This document shows positions 9,594 through 18,186 of a stretch of 64,000 nucleotides of DNA, piece after piece. A model generated the notes under the pieces. That model was not told where the DNA came from and did no database searches. It saw only the letters and a program-made list of their open reading frames with translations. Within the stretch, counting starts at the first letter, position 1, and each line of letters begins with the position of its first letter. The translations under genes and the position numbers were made by a program. The stretch comes from Dyadobacter tibetensis Y620-1 (GTDB lineage: Bacteria > Bacteroidota > Bacteroidia > Cytophagales > Spirosomataceae), in the NCBI RefSeq assembly GCF_000566685.1, contig NZ_AZQN01000007.1, forward strand, positions 62,001-126,000. The letters are read 5' to 3'.

Positions 9594-11270
9594 ATGAAAA
9601 TAAAATTGATGGCATTGGCTTTAATAGCGCTAACCTACCTAAATGGGAGGAATAGTATGGCCCAAAAGAGTAGAACAAGAGCACTGTATTCAGGTATCGA
9701 GTTTTCCATGCCACAGGTACAGGAGCCCAGGATTCCGAATAACACGGTCAATATTAAGGATTTCGGAGCCATTAGCGGGGGCGACTTTCTGAATACCCAG
9801 GCTATAGCGGAAGCCATTGATGCCGTCAGCAAAAAGGGAGGCGGCAAGGTTATAATCCCTGCCGGCATCTGGCTGACCGGGCCTATCATTCTCAAAAGTA
9901 ATATTGAGCTTCACGCTTCCTCGGGAGCACTCATCCGTTTTTCTACAGATAAGGATTTATACCCGCTTATCGAAACCAGTTTCGAAGGACTGGATACCTG
10001 GCGTTGCCTGTCCCCTATCTATGGTAAGAACATCGAGAATATTGCCTTCACAGGTTCAGGCATATGGGATGGCTCAGGAGAAGCATGGCGCATGGTGAAA
10101 AAGAGCAAACTCACTGAAAGCGAATGGAAAAAACTAGTCGCTTCCGGAGGGGTTGTAGACCAAAAAAATGGGTATTGGTATCCATCGGAACAATTTAAAG
10201 TAGGCGCCAATGGGGCCGACCAGAACGTTCGTTTTGACCTAACAACTAAAGAAGAATTCCAAGCGATCCGAGACTTTTTAAGACCAGTAATGGTAAGTAT
10301 TCAAAATGCCAAAAGAGTAAAATTTGATGGTCCCGTTTTTCAGAATTCACCAGCGTGGTGTCTGCATCCATTTATGATAGAAGACCTGATTGTACGCAAT
10401 ATCACGGTAAGAAACCCTTGGTATTCTCAGAATGGGGATGGTCTAGACGTGGAATCTTGTAAAAATGTCATCATAGAAAATTCAAGCTTCGATGTAGGTG
10501 ATGATGCCATTTGTATCAAATCAGGAAAAGACCAGGATGGCAGGGATCGTGGAGTTGCCTGTGAAAACCTGATCATAAAAAACAATGTAGTGTATCACGG
10601 TCATGGGGGTGTAACTGTAGGAAGCGAAATGTCTGGAGGGGTAAAGAACATGCACGTATCTCATAATACGTTTATAGGCACCGACGTAGGACTACGTTTC
10701 AAAAGCACCAGAGGTCGAGGTGGAGTAGTCGAAAATATATACATCTCAGACATTTACATGGTTAATATCCCTTCTCAGGCCATCTCATTTAATCTATACT
10801 ATGGAGGAAAATCGGCAGCGGAAGTCATGGCAGAAGGCGGAGATAAGCAACGTTCTACACCTATGGCCGTCACAGAGGAAACCCCACAATTCAAAAATAT
10901 AAGCATCAAAAACATTGAAATCAAAGGAGCCCACCAGGCTGTACTATTGCAGGGACTTCCAGAGATGAACCTTGAGAATATCGAACTTAGCAACCTTACT
11001 ATCGATGCAGACCAAGGCCTGGACATCGTGGATGTAAGTGGCTTGACGATTAATAACATGTCTATCCGTACCAAATCGCCACAGGTGCTGGAAATTTATA
11101 ATAGCAAGGAGATCAACATTAATAATTTAAAGCATTATTCAACAGCCAAAAACGCATTTACTATAGGCGGACCGGAATCGAAGAAAATCCTGATCAAAGG
11201 TACCTCTCAGGCTGGTCAACAAACATCATTTGCCGAGGATCTCCCAAAAGATTCCGTTCAGTTTCAATAA
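9594..11270 (+). CDS. Secreted GH28 family polygalacturonase-like glycoside hydrolase
   Basis: 558 aa with signal peptide. The GH28 catalytic blocks are present in order: NGDGLDVESC, GDDAICIKSGKDQDGR and GHGGVTVGSEMSGGVKN (about residues 282-350), then RFKSTRGRGG. The N-terminus has NTVNIKDFGAISGGD and IPAGIWLTGPI, a common start of the beta-helix. An insertion around LTESEWKKLVASGG to NQNVRFDLTTKEEF-type sequence is seen in exo-acting Bacteroidota members. It likely hydrolyses polygalacturonan or rhamnogalacturonan fragments; whether endo or exo cannot be told. Gaps of 49 and 25 nt join it to the two flanking Sde182-like genes. Confidence 0.9.
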   Translation: MKIKLMALALIALTYLNGRNSMAQKSRTRALYSGIEFSMPQVQEPRIPNNTVNIKDFGAISGGDFLNTQAIAEAIDAVSKKGGGKVIIPAGIWLTGPIILKSNIELHASSGALIRFSTDKDLYPLIETSFEGLDTWRCLSPIYGKNIENIAFTGSGIWDGSGEAWRMVKKSKLTESEWKKLVASGGVVDQKNGYWYPSEQFKVGANGADQNVRFDLTTKEEFQAIRDFLRPVMVSIQNAKRVKFDGPVFQNSPAWCLHPFMIEDLIVRNITVRNPWYSQNGDGLDVESCKNVIIENSSFDVGDDAICIKSGKDQDGRDRGVACENLIIKNNVVYHGHGGVTVGSEMSGGVKNMHVSHNTFIGTDVGLRFKSTRGRGGVVENIYISDIYMVNIPSQAISFNLYYGGKSAAEVMAEGGDKQRSTPMAVTEETPQFKNISIKNIEIKGAHQAVLLQGLPEMNLENIELSNLTIDADQGLDIVDVSGLTINNMSIRTKSPQVLEIYNSKEININNLKHYSTAKNAFTIGGPESKKILIKGTSQAGQQTSFAEDLPKDSVQFQ

Positions 11271-11295
11271 ATAAACCCAATGCAATCTGACTGAA

Positions 11296-12717
11296 ATGAA
11301 ATATATACAACTTTGTACTGCATTCTTTTTTATCCTGACAACTATAAGTTCTAGGGCTCAGCATACCAATAGCAAGCCTAGAATAATCGTTTTAACAGAT
11401 ATTGAAAACGAACCCGATGATGCCATGTCTTTGGTGCGGTACCTTACTTATGCCAACCAATTTGACACCGAAGGGCTGATCGCTACCACTTCTATACATC
11501 AGAAAAACAAGCTAGCCACCTGGCGGATAAGAGAGATAGTGCAAGCGTACAAGAAGGTCTATTCCAACTTGATTCAGCATGAGGATGGATACCCAAAGGC
11601 CGAAGTCTTATTGGGACTCATCAAGGAGGGTAAAGCAGATTATGGAATGCAGGCAGTGGGCAAGGGTATGGACTCTGAAGGCTCACAGCTTATCATAGAT
11701 GCCGTTGATAACGATGACCCCCGCCCTGTCTGGGTACTTGCCTGGGGTGGGCCCAACTGTCTGGCACAGGCCCTATGGAAGGTAAAAGAAACACGAAGCC
11801 AGGCCCAGCAGAAAAAGTTCATTGCGAAACTTAGAATCTATACCATCTCCGATCAGGATGATTCCGGACCTTGGATACGCAAAAATTTCAAAGATCTATT
11901 CTATATCGTCAGTCCAGGATTTCATTCTCTAGGTGGTTATCATCATGCCACATGGACGGGAATTAGCGGCGACAAATTCCATGGTCGCTTTCCTGGCGCT
12001 AACTTCCCGATCGTTGACAACCCTTGGCTCGATACCCATATCCGAAGCAAAGGAGAATTAGGAAAGCAATACCCTCATATGGAGTTTCTGATGGAAGGTG
12101 ACTCCCCAAGTTTTATGTATCTGATAAATAATGGACTCGGCAACGCCGAACATCCAGACTGGGGGAGTTGGGGCGGAAGATATGAACGATATCAACCCAG
12201 AACTGAAAAATGGTTTTTGGAGCCCGAAACGAGGCCAATATGGACCAATGCCCAAGACGAAGTCTTAGGAAAGGATGGTAGCTGGCATACGGGAAATAAG
12301 GAAACCATATGGAGATGGCGTGAGGCTTATCAAAATGATTTTGTTGCCCGAATGGACTGGACTATCCTACCTTTTGAAAAAGCCAACCATCCGCCGGTGG
12401 TAAACCTAAAGTCCGCTGAACTTATCAAAGCAAAGATCGGCGATAAAATTGAACTAGACGCCAGTGATTCCACCGATCCAGATGGAGATGTTCTACATTA
12501 TAATTGGTTTCACTATGGAGAACCAGGCGGCTATACCATCTCGTCGGGACGAACCGCTGAACCTGTAAAGATAACGGATGCTAACAGAGCCAAAGCATCG
12601 CTAACCATCCCAAAAGCAGGGCGACTGGGCATGATGCATTTAATTGTCGCTGTAACAGACTCGGGGCAACCGGCACTTACCCGATACAAACGCGTGGTGA
12701 TAGACGTACAGCCATAA
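11296..12717 (+). CDS. Secreted nucleoside-hydrolase-like protein (DUF1593/Sde182 family), copy 5
   Basis: 473 aa with a signal peptide ending near ISSRAQ. The domain begins [27 protein letters not shown]; later come [70 protein letters not shown] and the C-terminal [13 protein letters not shown] with [19 protein letters not shown]. Last gene of the rightward arm, 25 nt after the GH28 gene and just before a terminator hairpin. Same unknown activity as copies 1-4; closest to copy 4. Confidence 0.9.
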   Translation: MKYIQLCTAFFFILTTISSRAQHTNSKPRIIVLTDIENEPDDAMSLVRYLTYANQFDTEGLIATTSIHQKNKLATWRIREIVQAYKKVYSNLIQHEDGYPKAEVLLGLIKEGKADYGMQAVGKGMDSEGSQLIIDAVDNDDPRPVWVLAWGGPNCLAQALWKVKETRSQAQQKKFIAKLRIYTISDQDDSGPWIRKNFKDLFYIVSPGFHSLGGYHHATWTGISGDKFHGRFPGANFPIVDNPWLDTHIRSKGELGKQYPHMEFLMEGDSPSFMYLINNGLGNAEHPDWGSWGGRYERYQPRTEKWFLEPETRPIWTNAQDEVLGKDGSWHTGNKETIWRWREAYQNDFVARMDWTILPFEKANHPPVVNLKSAELIKAKIGDKIELDASDSTDPDGDVLHYNWFHYGEPGGYTISSGRTAEPVKITDANRAKASLTIPKAGRLGMMHLIVAVTDSGQPALTRYKRVVIDVQP

Positions 12718-12737
12718 AGACCCATAAAATTATTTAC

Positions 12738-12785
12738 AAGGTAGATAACGGTTTCTTTTTACAGGGATCGCTATTTACCTTTTTT
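12738..12785 (+). terminator. Terminator of the rightward pectin arm
   Basis: Arms 12738-12750 and 12769-12781 (AAGGTAGATAACG / CGCTATTTACCTT) pair in 11 of 13 positions and run into a T stretch to 12785, about 20 nt after the stop at 12717. Confidence 0.6.
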
Positions 12786-12879
12786 AGAGGATAGCACTAC
12801 TGACGAGTTAAAACGCTCCACTTAAATTCAAGCGATCCAGGCATATGCGTAGTATAAAATGCTGAGGAAACGGAAATAC

Positions 12880-13227
12880 TCATTTTCTTATTTCTTTACG
12901 ATGCGCCATCCCCCACTCCGCCAGATCGTTGATGAGAGGAATTAATTTTTTGCCATATTCCGTTAATTCATAATTTACTTTAAGCGGACGGGTCGCTTCA
13001 ATCCTTCTGATAACCAACAAATTCGTCTCCATATCCTTTAGCTCCCTACTTAACATTTTACCGGAAATACCAGTAATGGCTGAAAGGAGATCGGAAAACC
13101 GCTTCTCACCAAAACATAATGCAGCAATAATATGTATTTTCCATTTTCCACCTAACACATACATGGCATCATCTATCGCCATGATCTTGTGTTTGCAGGA
13201 ATTTATACTTTCATGTTCTTTTTCCAT
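12880..13227 (-). CDS. HxlR family transcriptional regulator
   Basis: 115 aa, the usual length for this winged-helix family. Near the N-terminus it has a cysteine (NSCKHK), then AMYVLGGKWKIHIIAALCFGEKRFSDLLSAITGISGKMLSRELKDME, the recognition-helix region of HxlR/DUF24 regulators, and NYELTEYGKKLIPLINDLAEWG. Such proteins often sense reactive electrophiles or redox change through the conserved cysteine and control a neighbouring oxidoreductase. The divergent nitroreductase gene at 13334 is the obvious target. Confidence 0.92.
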   Translation of the reverse strand: MEKEHESINSCKHKIMAIDDAMYVLGGKWKIHIIAALCFGEKRFSDLLSAITGISGKMLSRELKDMETNLLVIRRIEATRPLKVNYELTEYGKKLIPLINDLAEWGMAHRKEIRK

Positions 13228-13250
13228 TCCATGTTACTTGGTTACCTGAA

Positions 13251-13308
13251 TGACACTGTTACTTTTTGTCACTTACTAACAAAAGTATCTAATTCAGCTG
13301 TAAATTTG
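13251..13308. promoter_or_regulatory. Divergent promoters and candidate HxlR operator
   Basis: TAAATTTG at 13301-13308 is a plus-strand -7 element 26 nt before the nitroreductase start. CAAAAGTA at 13280-13287 reads TACTTTTG on the minus strand and would serve the HxlR gene. Between the latter and the HxlR start lies a spaced inverted pair TGAC (13251-13254) and GTCA (13268-13271) with a TTAC core, a plausible binding site for the regulator. Confidence 0.5.
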
Positions 13309-13333
13309 TTATCCAAAACAAAAAACAAATGAT

Positions 13334-13960
13334 ATGGACTTAATAACAGCACTCAATTGGCGATATGCCGTCAAGAAATATAAAGATGAAAAAGTAACTG
13401 ACCAAAAGATTCAGAAGATTTTGGAAGCCATACGACTATCTGCCTCCTCCATTGGTTTGCAACCTTATCGCGTTTTCGTGATCAAAAATGAAGAAATCAG
13501 GAAGAATTTAGGCAGCGATTCCTTTAACTCCCAGATTGTGGACGCCTCGCATTTAATAGCTTTTGCGGCTTTCGATTCAATTACAAAAGAAAGAACCAGT
13601 AGTCTAATTGCCCTCATGGCTAAAGAAAGAGGGGTCCCGGTTTCTGATTTGGCAGACTATCAACAAGCCATGGAAGGATACCTCTTGCCTCGCTCCGATG
13701 AGGAAAACTTTGTCTGGGCCTCCAAACAAGCCTATATTGCCCTCGGCACCGCTCTTATAGCTGCCGCCGAACTTGAGGTGGATTCTACTCCTATGGAAGG
13801 TTTTAATACGGAAAAATTGGACCAGCTATTAAATTTGAAAGATAAGGGTTTAAAAAGTGTGTTCCTTCTAGGATTGGGTTACCGGGATCCGGGTTCCGAC
13901 ATTTTGGCCAAGCAGAAAAAGGTTCGAATACCCATTCATGAACTGGTTACAGAGATTTAA
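13334..13960 (+). CDS. NAD(P)H-dependent oxidoreductase, nitroreductase family
   Basis: 208 aa FMN-dependent nitroreductase-like protein. It begins MDLITALNWRYAVKKYKDEKV, the phosphate-contacting start of the family, followed by LSASSIGLQPYRVFVIKN. Later are ENFVWASKQAYIALGTALIAAAEL (about 134-157) and DSTPMEGFN, which match the NfsB/YdgI type closely. It probably reduces quinones or nitro compounds. Divergent from the HxlR regulator, so probably induced by electrophiles through it. A perfect 46-bp palindrome follows the gene. Confidence 0.92.
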   Translation: MDLITALNWRYAVKKYKDEKVTDQKIQKILEAIRLSASSIGLQPYRVFVIKNEEIRKNLGSDSFNSQIVDASHLIAFAAFDSITKERTSSLIALMAKERGVPVSDLADYQQAMEGYLLPRSDEENFVWASKQAYIALGTALIAAAELEVDSTPMEGFNTEKLDQLLNLKDKGLKSVFLLGLGYRDPGSDILAKQKKVRIPIHELVTEI

Positions 13961-13977
13961 GCCTCGCCCTTTACTAA

Positions 13978-14023
13978 TAGGCTTTTATTGGGAACAATTT
14001 AAATTGTTCCCAATAAAAGCCTA
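13978..14023. terminator. Perfect 46-bp palindrome, probable terminator
   Basis: Positions 13978-14000 and 14001-14023 are exact reverse complements (TAGGCTTTTATTGGG... mirrored) with no loop bases. It lies 18 nt after the nitroreductase stop. No T run follows outside the arm, but the arms contain TTTTATT. A terminator is the simplest reading; a protein-binding site is possible. Confidence 0.6.
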
Positions 14024-14160
14024 GCATCTGTCAGATAAATAATGGATAGATCCTCATATCTTCCCCCGGTCATCAGTGGGGTATATCCTATTGAAGTAAT
14101 CAAACCTGGCGGATCATATATCCAAAGAATTATTAATAATTTCTATAAATACTTGCTTAT

Positions 14161-14183
14161 ATCTAACCGATTGTTTAGTTTTG
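14161..14183 (+). promoter_or_regulatory. TetR operator overlapping the tetR promoter
   Basis: ATCTAACCGATTGTTTAGTT (14161-14180) is an imperfect copy of the perfect palindrome found upstream of the next gene (14786-14805). It overlaps a TAGTTTTG -7 element at 14176-14183, 19 nt before the TetR start, the arrangement expected for autorepression. Confidence 0.65.
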
Positions 14184-14202
14184 CATCATAGACGAATTAA
14201 AT

Positions 14203-14766
14203 ATGCCTAGAAAAAAGGAATATACAGAAGAGGAAGTAATTGAAAAAGCCATGCGCCTGTTCTGGCGAAATGGTTTTGAGAGCACTTCCATGCAGATGCT
14301 CGAAAAGGAAATGGGCATCAACAAATTTTCTATCTATTCCAGTTTCGGAAACAAACAAGGTGTTTTTACTGCTAGTTTAAAATGCTATAAGGATAAATTA
14401 GATGGCATATTTAAGAAGTTTAGAGAATCGTCAAACGGAGTGGAAGACATCAAAACTTTTTTTTATGACTCCGTCGAGATTAGCAATCGACCGGGCAACG
14501 AAAAAGGCTGTTTGGTAACCAGTACATATAATGAGTCTCACCGTCTGGAAGATCAGACGATCAAAAAAGATATGCAGGCTTTTATGGAAATCCTTCGGAA
14601 TCTTTTTATCCAGAAACTAAGTATGGACAAATCTAAAACGGAGGAAGAAGTCTTAAAGCAGGCCAACTTCTTGCTCTTGGCCAAGCATGGTTTAGCCGCT
14701 GCTTCCCGGGTCAATACTGCTCAGGAAATCGAGGACTATATTGAATTGACTTTCAGAAACATCTAA
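14203..14766 (+). CDS. TetR/AcrR family transcriptional regulator
   Basis: 187 aa. An N-terminal helix-turn-helix domain (YTEEEVIEKAMRLFWRNGFE, then STSMQMLEKEMGINKFSIYSSFGNKQGVF, about residues 7-53) precedes a ligand-binding domain with GCLVTSTYNES, as in the C-terminal TetR_C_16-like group. Nearly matching palindromes upstream of this gene and of the following gene indicate that it represses both. The ligand is unknown. Confidence 0.92.
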   Translation: MPRKKEYTEEEVIEKAMRLFWRNGFESTSMQMLEKEMGINKFSIYSSFGNKQGVFTASLKCYKDKLDGIFKKFRESSNGVEDIKTFFYDSVEISNRPGNEKGCLVTSTYNESHRLEDQTIKKDMQAFMEILRNLFIQKLSMDKSKTEEEVLKQANFLLLAKHGLAAASRVNTAQEIEDYIELTFRNI

Positions 14767-14785
14767 AATTATTTTTTTACCCAAT

Positions 14786-14805
14786 ATCTAAACGATCGTT
14801 TAGAT
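14786..14805. promoter_or_regulatory. Perfect 20-bp palindromic TetR operator
   Basis: ATCTAAACGATCGTTTAGAT is a perfect palindrome, 29 nt before the start at 14834 and 20 nt after the TetR stop. Sixteen or more positions agree with the site at 14161-14180. Confidence 0.7.
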
Positions 14806-14833
14806 TAATTACTTCAATTTAAAATTAATATTC

Positions 14834-15397
14834 ATGACTGCATTAACCATTCATAATTTAGAAACCGCACCAGAAGGCAGCAAAGCCTTGTTAGAACAAT
14901 CCCTTAAGACCAATGGAATGATACCGGGTTTGCACGGAGTATTGGCTGGTGCTCCCGGTTTATTAGAAGCCTATCAAACCCTGCACAAATTATTTACACA
15001 ATCATCCTTTAATAAAGAAGAGCTGACCGTTGTATGGCAGACTATTAACGTTGCGCATGAATGCCATTATTGCGTACCAGCACATACCGGTATAGCCCAT
15101 ATGATGAAAGTAGATCCGGATCTTAGTGAGGCCTTAAGAAACCACACGGCTATGCCTACTGAAAGGCTACAAGCGCTCCATGAATTCACCTTGAAGATGG
15201 TGCATAGCAGAGGCCGTGTTGACCAAGACGATCTGGATGCCTTTTTTGCAGCGGGGTACGAAGAAAGGCACGTTCTAGAAGTTATTTTAGGCTTGTCACA
15301 GAAGGTAATTAGTAATTATACCAATCATATTGCCAATACGCCCGTAGATGCACCGTTTGAAAAATACCTATGGTCCAAGGACGCTGTAAATTCATAA
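14834..15397 (+). CDS. Carboxymuconolactone decarboxylase / AhpD-like family protein
   Basis: 187 aa all-helical protein with the AhpD-type redox motif HECHYCVPAHTGIAHMM (about residues 76-92), where the two cysteines of CHYC and the downstream histidine form the peroxidase-like proton relay. LHKLFTQSSFNKEELTVVWQTINVA precedes it, as is usual in this family. Likely an alkylhydroperoxidase-like enzyme or disulfide reductase. It shares the operator of the upstream TetR gene, 67 nt away, and is followed by a strong terminator. Confidence 0.9.
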   Translation: MTALTIHNLETAPEGSKALLEQSLKTNGMIPGLHGVLAGAPGLLEAYQTLHKLFTQSSFNKEELTVVWQTINVAHECHYCVPAHTGIAHMMKVDPDLSEALRNHTAMPTERLQALHEFTLKMVHSRGRVDQDDLDAFFAAGYEERHVLEVILGLSQKVISNYTNHIANTPVDAPFEKYLWSKDAVNS

Positions 15398-15420
15398 AAT
15401 AGTGTTGCCTTGCCACAATT

Positions 15421-15460
15421 GTCTGATCTTCCGATTTTACCCGGAAGATCAGACTTTTTT
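15421..15460 (+). terminator. Rho-independent terminator after the AhpD-like gene
   Basis: Perfect 13-bp stem GTCTGATCTTCCG (15421-15433) / CGGAAGATCAGAC (15442-15454), 8-nt loop, six T at 15455-15460. Confidence 0.85.
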
Positions 15461-15664
15461 AAGTAATAAATAAAGGATTTGACCTGCATCTGGCATCCTT
15501 TGAGGGCAGCTATATTACTCCACAAATCTAAAGTCTAAGTCCAAATGAGCCATCTAGGATAAGAGGGTCAACGATTATGGATGAGGGTTCTGACCTTAGC
15601 GGGTGGCAAGGGCTTTCAGACCGGTTTTAAGCCCACAAATAAAGTGATCGAACCGGGTATCATA

Positions 15665-17167
15665 TCAGATTTTTTCCAACCAGCCTTGATAACCCTTCAC
15701 TACCATTTCATTTGACGAATTCGGAATAATTTGGCCGGAATTTCCTGCAACTAATTTCTGGATAGTGTTCAAGCTTGGGAAAATCCCACTCTCCAGCCCT
15801 GCCAGGTAAGCGGCTCCAAGTGCGGAGACATCAGGATTCTCTTGCTTATTCAGCGGTATGCCAAGTAAATCGACCAAAAATCTAATTACAAAGTCATTCT
15901 TAGTCAGCCCTCCATTCACCGAGATGCTATGCAGATCAGCCCCCATATCCTGCCGCATAGCGCCAATAACGTCCTTTATTTGATAAGGTATACTTTCTAA
16001 AGCCGCTCTGACAATATGGTTTTTGGTGGTGCCAAAGGTCATTCCTTCTAACGAAGCCCTCCGATCCATCTGCCAGTGCGGAGCCCCCAAACCACTAAAG
16101 GCCGGAATCAGGTAAACTCCGGCATTATCCGGTATTTCGCTAGCCATCCGACTCGTTTCACTTAAGTCATCGAATAGAGATAGCTCATTTCTCAACCATT
16201 CTATAGTGGACCCACAGGCTACAATTGCCCCTTCCAGGGCGTAGCTTACTCCATGAGCCGAACTAAAGCAGATGGTCGTCAACATGCCGTTACCTGAGAA
16301 AATGGGTTCACGACCCGTATTCATCATAATTGAGCTGCCTGTCCCCAGGGTCACCTTCGCTGTACCCTGCTCGAAACATCCCTCCCCAAAGCTAGCTGCA
16401 TGTGAGTCCCCTATAAGTGCAGTTACAGGCAATGACAACAGTACAGATTGGGGGCCAATTCCTAAATCCAAGATCAAATCGAGCTGAAAATTCCCATAGG
16501 AGGCAGAAGAAGCGCACACCTCGGGTAAGTGCAGGTTTTCCAACCCCCATTCAGCCAGAATTTCCTTATCCCAGTCTAAAGTCTTGATATTAAAAAGCAG
16601 GGTACGATGAGCATTGGTATGATCCGTTTTGTAGACCTTTCCACCCGTCAATTTATAGAGCAACCAACAGTCTACAGTACCAAAATACACTTCTCCTCTC
16701 TGCACCTTTTTCTTGAGTTCCGGATCGTTATAAATCAGCCAAAGCAACTTAGTAGCTGAAAAATACGGATCGATCTTAAGGCCTGTTTTTTGACTTATCC
16801 ACTCGTCCTGGCCCCTGTTCACAAGATCCTGACAAATAGAAACAGACCTTTTACAGGCCCATACTATGGCCGGGGAGAGTGCCAGCCCCGACTGATCCCA
16901 TAGGAGAAACGTTTCCCTTTGATTGCTGATGCCACAGGACTTTATTTGAGAAAGCTCGAACCCATTTAAAATGTAAGTCTGTATACAGAAGGTTAAGGAA
17001 TCCAATACGTTTTTGTAAATACCTTCCGGGTCCTGCTCTACAAAACCATTATCATAATAATTAGTTTGCAAATCCACATGACCTTTGGCCACGGCCTTTC
17101 CCTCCCGATCGAATACGAGGGTTTTGGTACTACTAGTCCCTTGGTCAATAGCTAAAATATACTCCAC
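15665..17167 (-). CDS. FGGY family carbohydrate kinase (glycerol-kinase-like)
   Basis: 500 aa. ASKHA-fold markers are present: ILAIDQGTSSTKTLVFD at the N-terminus, SNQRETFLLWD and AIVWACKRS, a central GDSHAASFGEGCFEQGTAKVTLGTGSS (about 235-262), and the C-terminal SVNGGLTKNDFVIRFLVDLLGI with ALGAAYLAG. It phosphorylates a polyol or ketose. Although it resembles glycerol kinase, it ends a nine-gene sugar operon with isomerase, split transketolase and ribose-type importer, so a ketopentose such as D-apulose or D-ribulose is a likelier substrate than glycerol. The start codon is GTG, directly at the conserved N-terminus. Confidence 0.9.
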   Translation of the reverse strand: MEYILAIDQGTSSTKTLVFDREGKAVAKGHVDLQTNYYDNGFVEQDPEGIYKNVLDSLTFCIQTYILNGFELSQIKSCGISNQRETFLLWDQSGLALSPAIVWACKRSVSICQDLVNRGQDEWISQKTGLKIDPYFSATKLLWLIYNDPELKKKVQRGEVYFGTVDCWLLYKLTGGKVYKTDHTNAHRTLLFNIKTLDWDKEILAEWGLENLHLPEVCASSASYGNFQLDLILDLGIGPQSVLLSLPVTALIGDSHAASFGEGCFEQGTAKVTLGTGSSIMMNTGREPIFSGNGMLTTICFSSAHGVSYALEGAIVACGSTIEWLRNELSLFDDLSETSRMASEIPDNAGVYLIPAFSGLGAPHWQMDRRASLEGMTFGTTKNHIVRAALESIPYQIKDVIGAMRQDMGADLHSISVNGGLTKNDFVIRFLVDLLGIPLNKQENPDVSALGAAYLAGLESGIFPSLNTIQKLVAGNSGQIIPNSSNEMVVKGYQGWLEKI

Positions 17168-17200
17168 GGAAATAACTGTATTTATATTAAATAGTTGGAC

Positions 17201-18157
17201 CTATCGTTTACTTCTTTTATCGATAATGACGGCCAGTAAAATCACCAGCCCTTTCACTACTTGCTGCCAGAATGGTGAAACATTTAACAGTACAAGACCG
17301 TTATTCAATACGCCTATTATCACTGCCCCAATCACTGTTCCAGACACAGTGCCTACCCCACCCGATAGAGAAGTACCGCCAATAACGACAGCGGCAATGG
17401 CATCGAGTTCGTAACTTAACCCGGCGTTGGGCTGGGCAGAATTAAGCCGGGAAGTAACGAGAATACCCGCAACAGCCGCCATCATACCGGCAATCCCGTA
17501 TACCGCAATTTTGACCTTATGAATACTAATTCCTGAAAGGAAGGAGGCTTTTTCATTGCCTCCAATGGCGTAAATATAACGTCCAAACACTGTTTTCTTA
17601 GTTATAAAGACCATAGCCAGCACCATGATTACGGAAATCCAAACGGGAACAGGAATTCCTAATATCCAGCCCGAACCAATAAATTCAAACCCTGAACCCA
17701 GATTGGAGATAGGTATTCCCTGAGTATAGAGCATAACGCCTCCTCTTGCGATGGTGAGCATTGCCAGGGTGGCCACAAAGGGTGGCAGGTCAAACTTGGT
17801 AATGACCCATCCATTGAAAAGTCCAAGCCCCGTTCCTACGGTAATAGCGGCCATAATACCTCCCAGGACCGTAAAGCCTATATAGATATCGAAGGCCGGA
17901 ATGGCGATGCCGTGGCTAATAAGGCCTGCACAGATTGCCGAAGAGAAAGCCAGTATGGAACCCACTGAAAGGTCGATGCCCGCCATAAGAACAACCAAGG
18001 TCATCCCCATGGATATGCATACATTAACGGATATTTGCCTCAATACATTCCAGAGATTATTAGTCGTTAAAAACTTGTCCGACAAGAGACTGATCATCAG
18101 ACATAGGATGAGAAGGGCAATAAGGGACTGCGTTTTTTTAAGTATTTCCTTGTTCAT
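17201..18157 (-). CDS. Ribose-type ABC transporter permease (RbsC family)
   Basis: 318 aa hydrophobic protein with about eight to ten membrane segments. Family landmarks: NLWNVLRQISVNVCISMGMTLVVLMAGIDLSVGSILAFS, GWVITKFDLPPFVATLAMLTIARG, IGGNEKASFLSGI and ELDAIAAVVIGGTSLSGGVGTV. It forms the membrane pore for sugar uptake with the ATPase at 18187. A TTG start at 18163 would add two residues; the ATG at 18157 is preferred. It follows the ATPase gene by about 29 nt. Confidence 0.92.
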   Translation of the reverse strand: MNKEILKKTQSLIALLILCLMISLLSDKFLTTNNLWNVLRQISVNVCISMGMTLVVLMAGIDLSVGSILAFSSAICAGLISHGIAIPAFDIYIGFTVLGGIMAAITVGTGLGLFNGWVITKFDLPPFVATLAMLTIARGGVMLYTQGIPISNLGSGFEFIGSGWILGIPVPVWISVIMVLAMVFITKKTVFGRYIYAIGGNEKASFLSGISIHKVKIAVYGIAGMMAAVAGILVTSRLNSAQPNAGLSYELDAIAAVVIGGTSLSGGVGTVSGTVIGAVIIGVLNNGLVLLNVSPFWQQVVKGLVILLAVIIDKRSKR

Positions 18158-18186
18158 ATTCAAAAAAGTAGGTCGGGCGGTAAGGC

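Noticed and set aside
15665..17167. Naming the FGGY kinase as glycerol kinase
   Set aside because: Sequence similarity alone suggests it, but the operon has no glycerol facilitator or glycerol-3-phosphate dehydrogenase and does have pentose-type partners.
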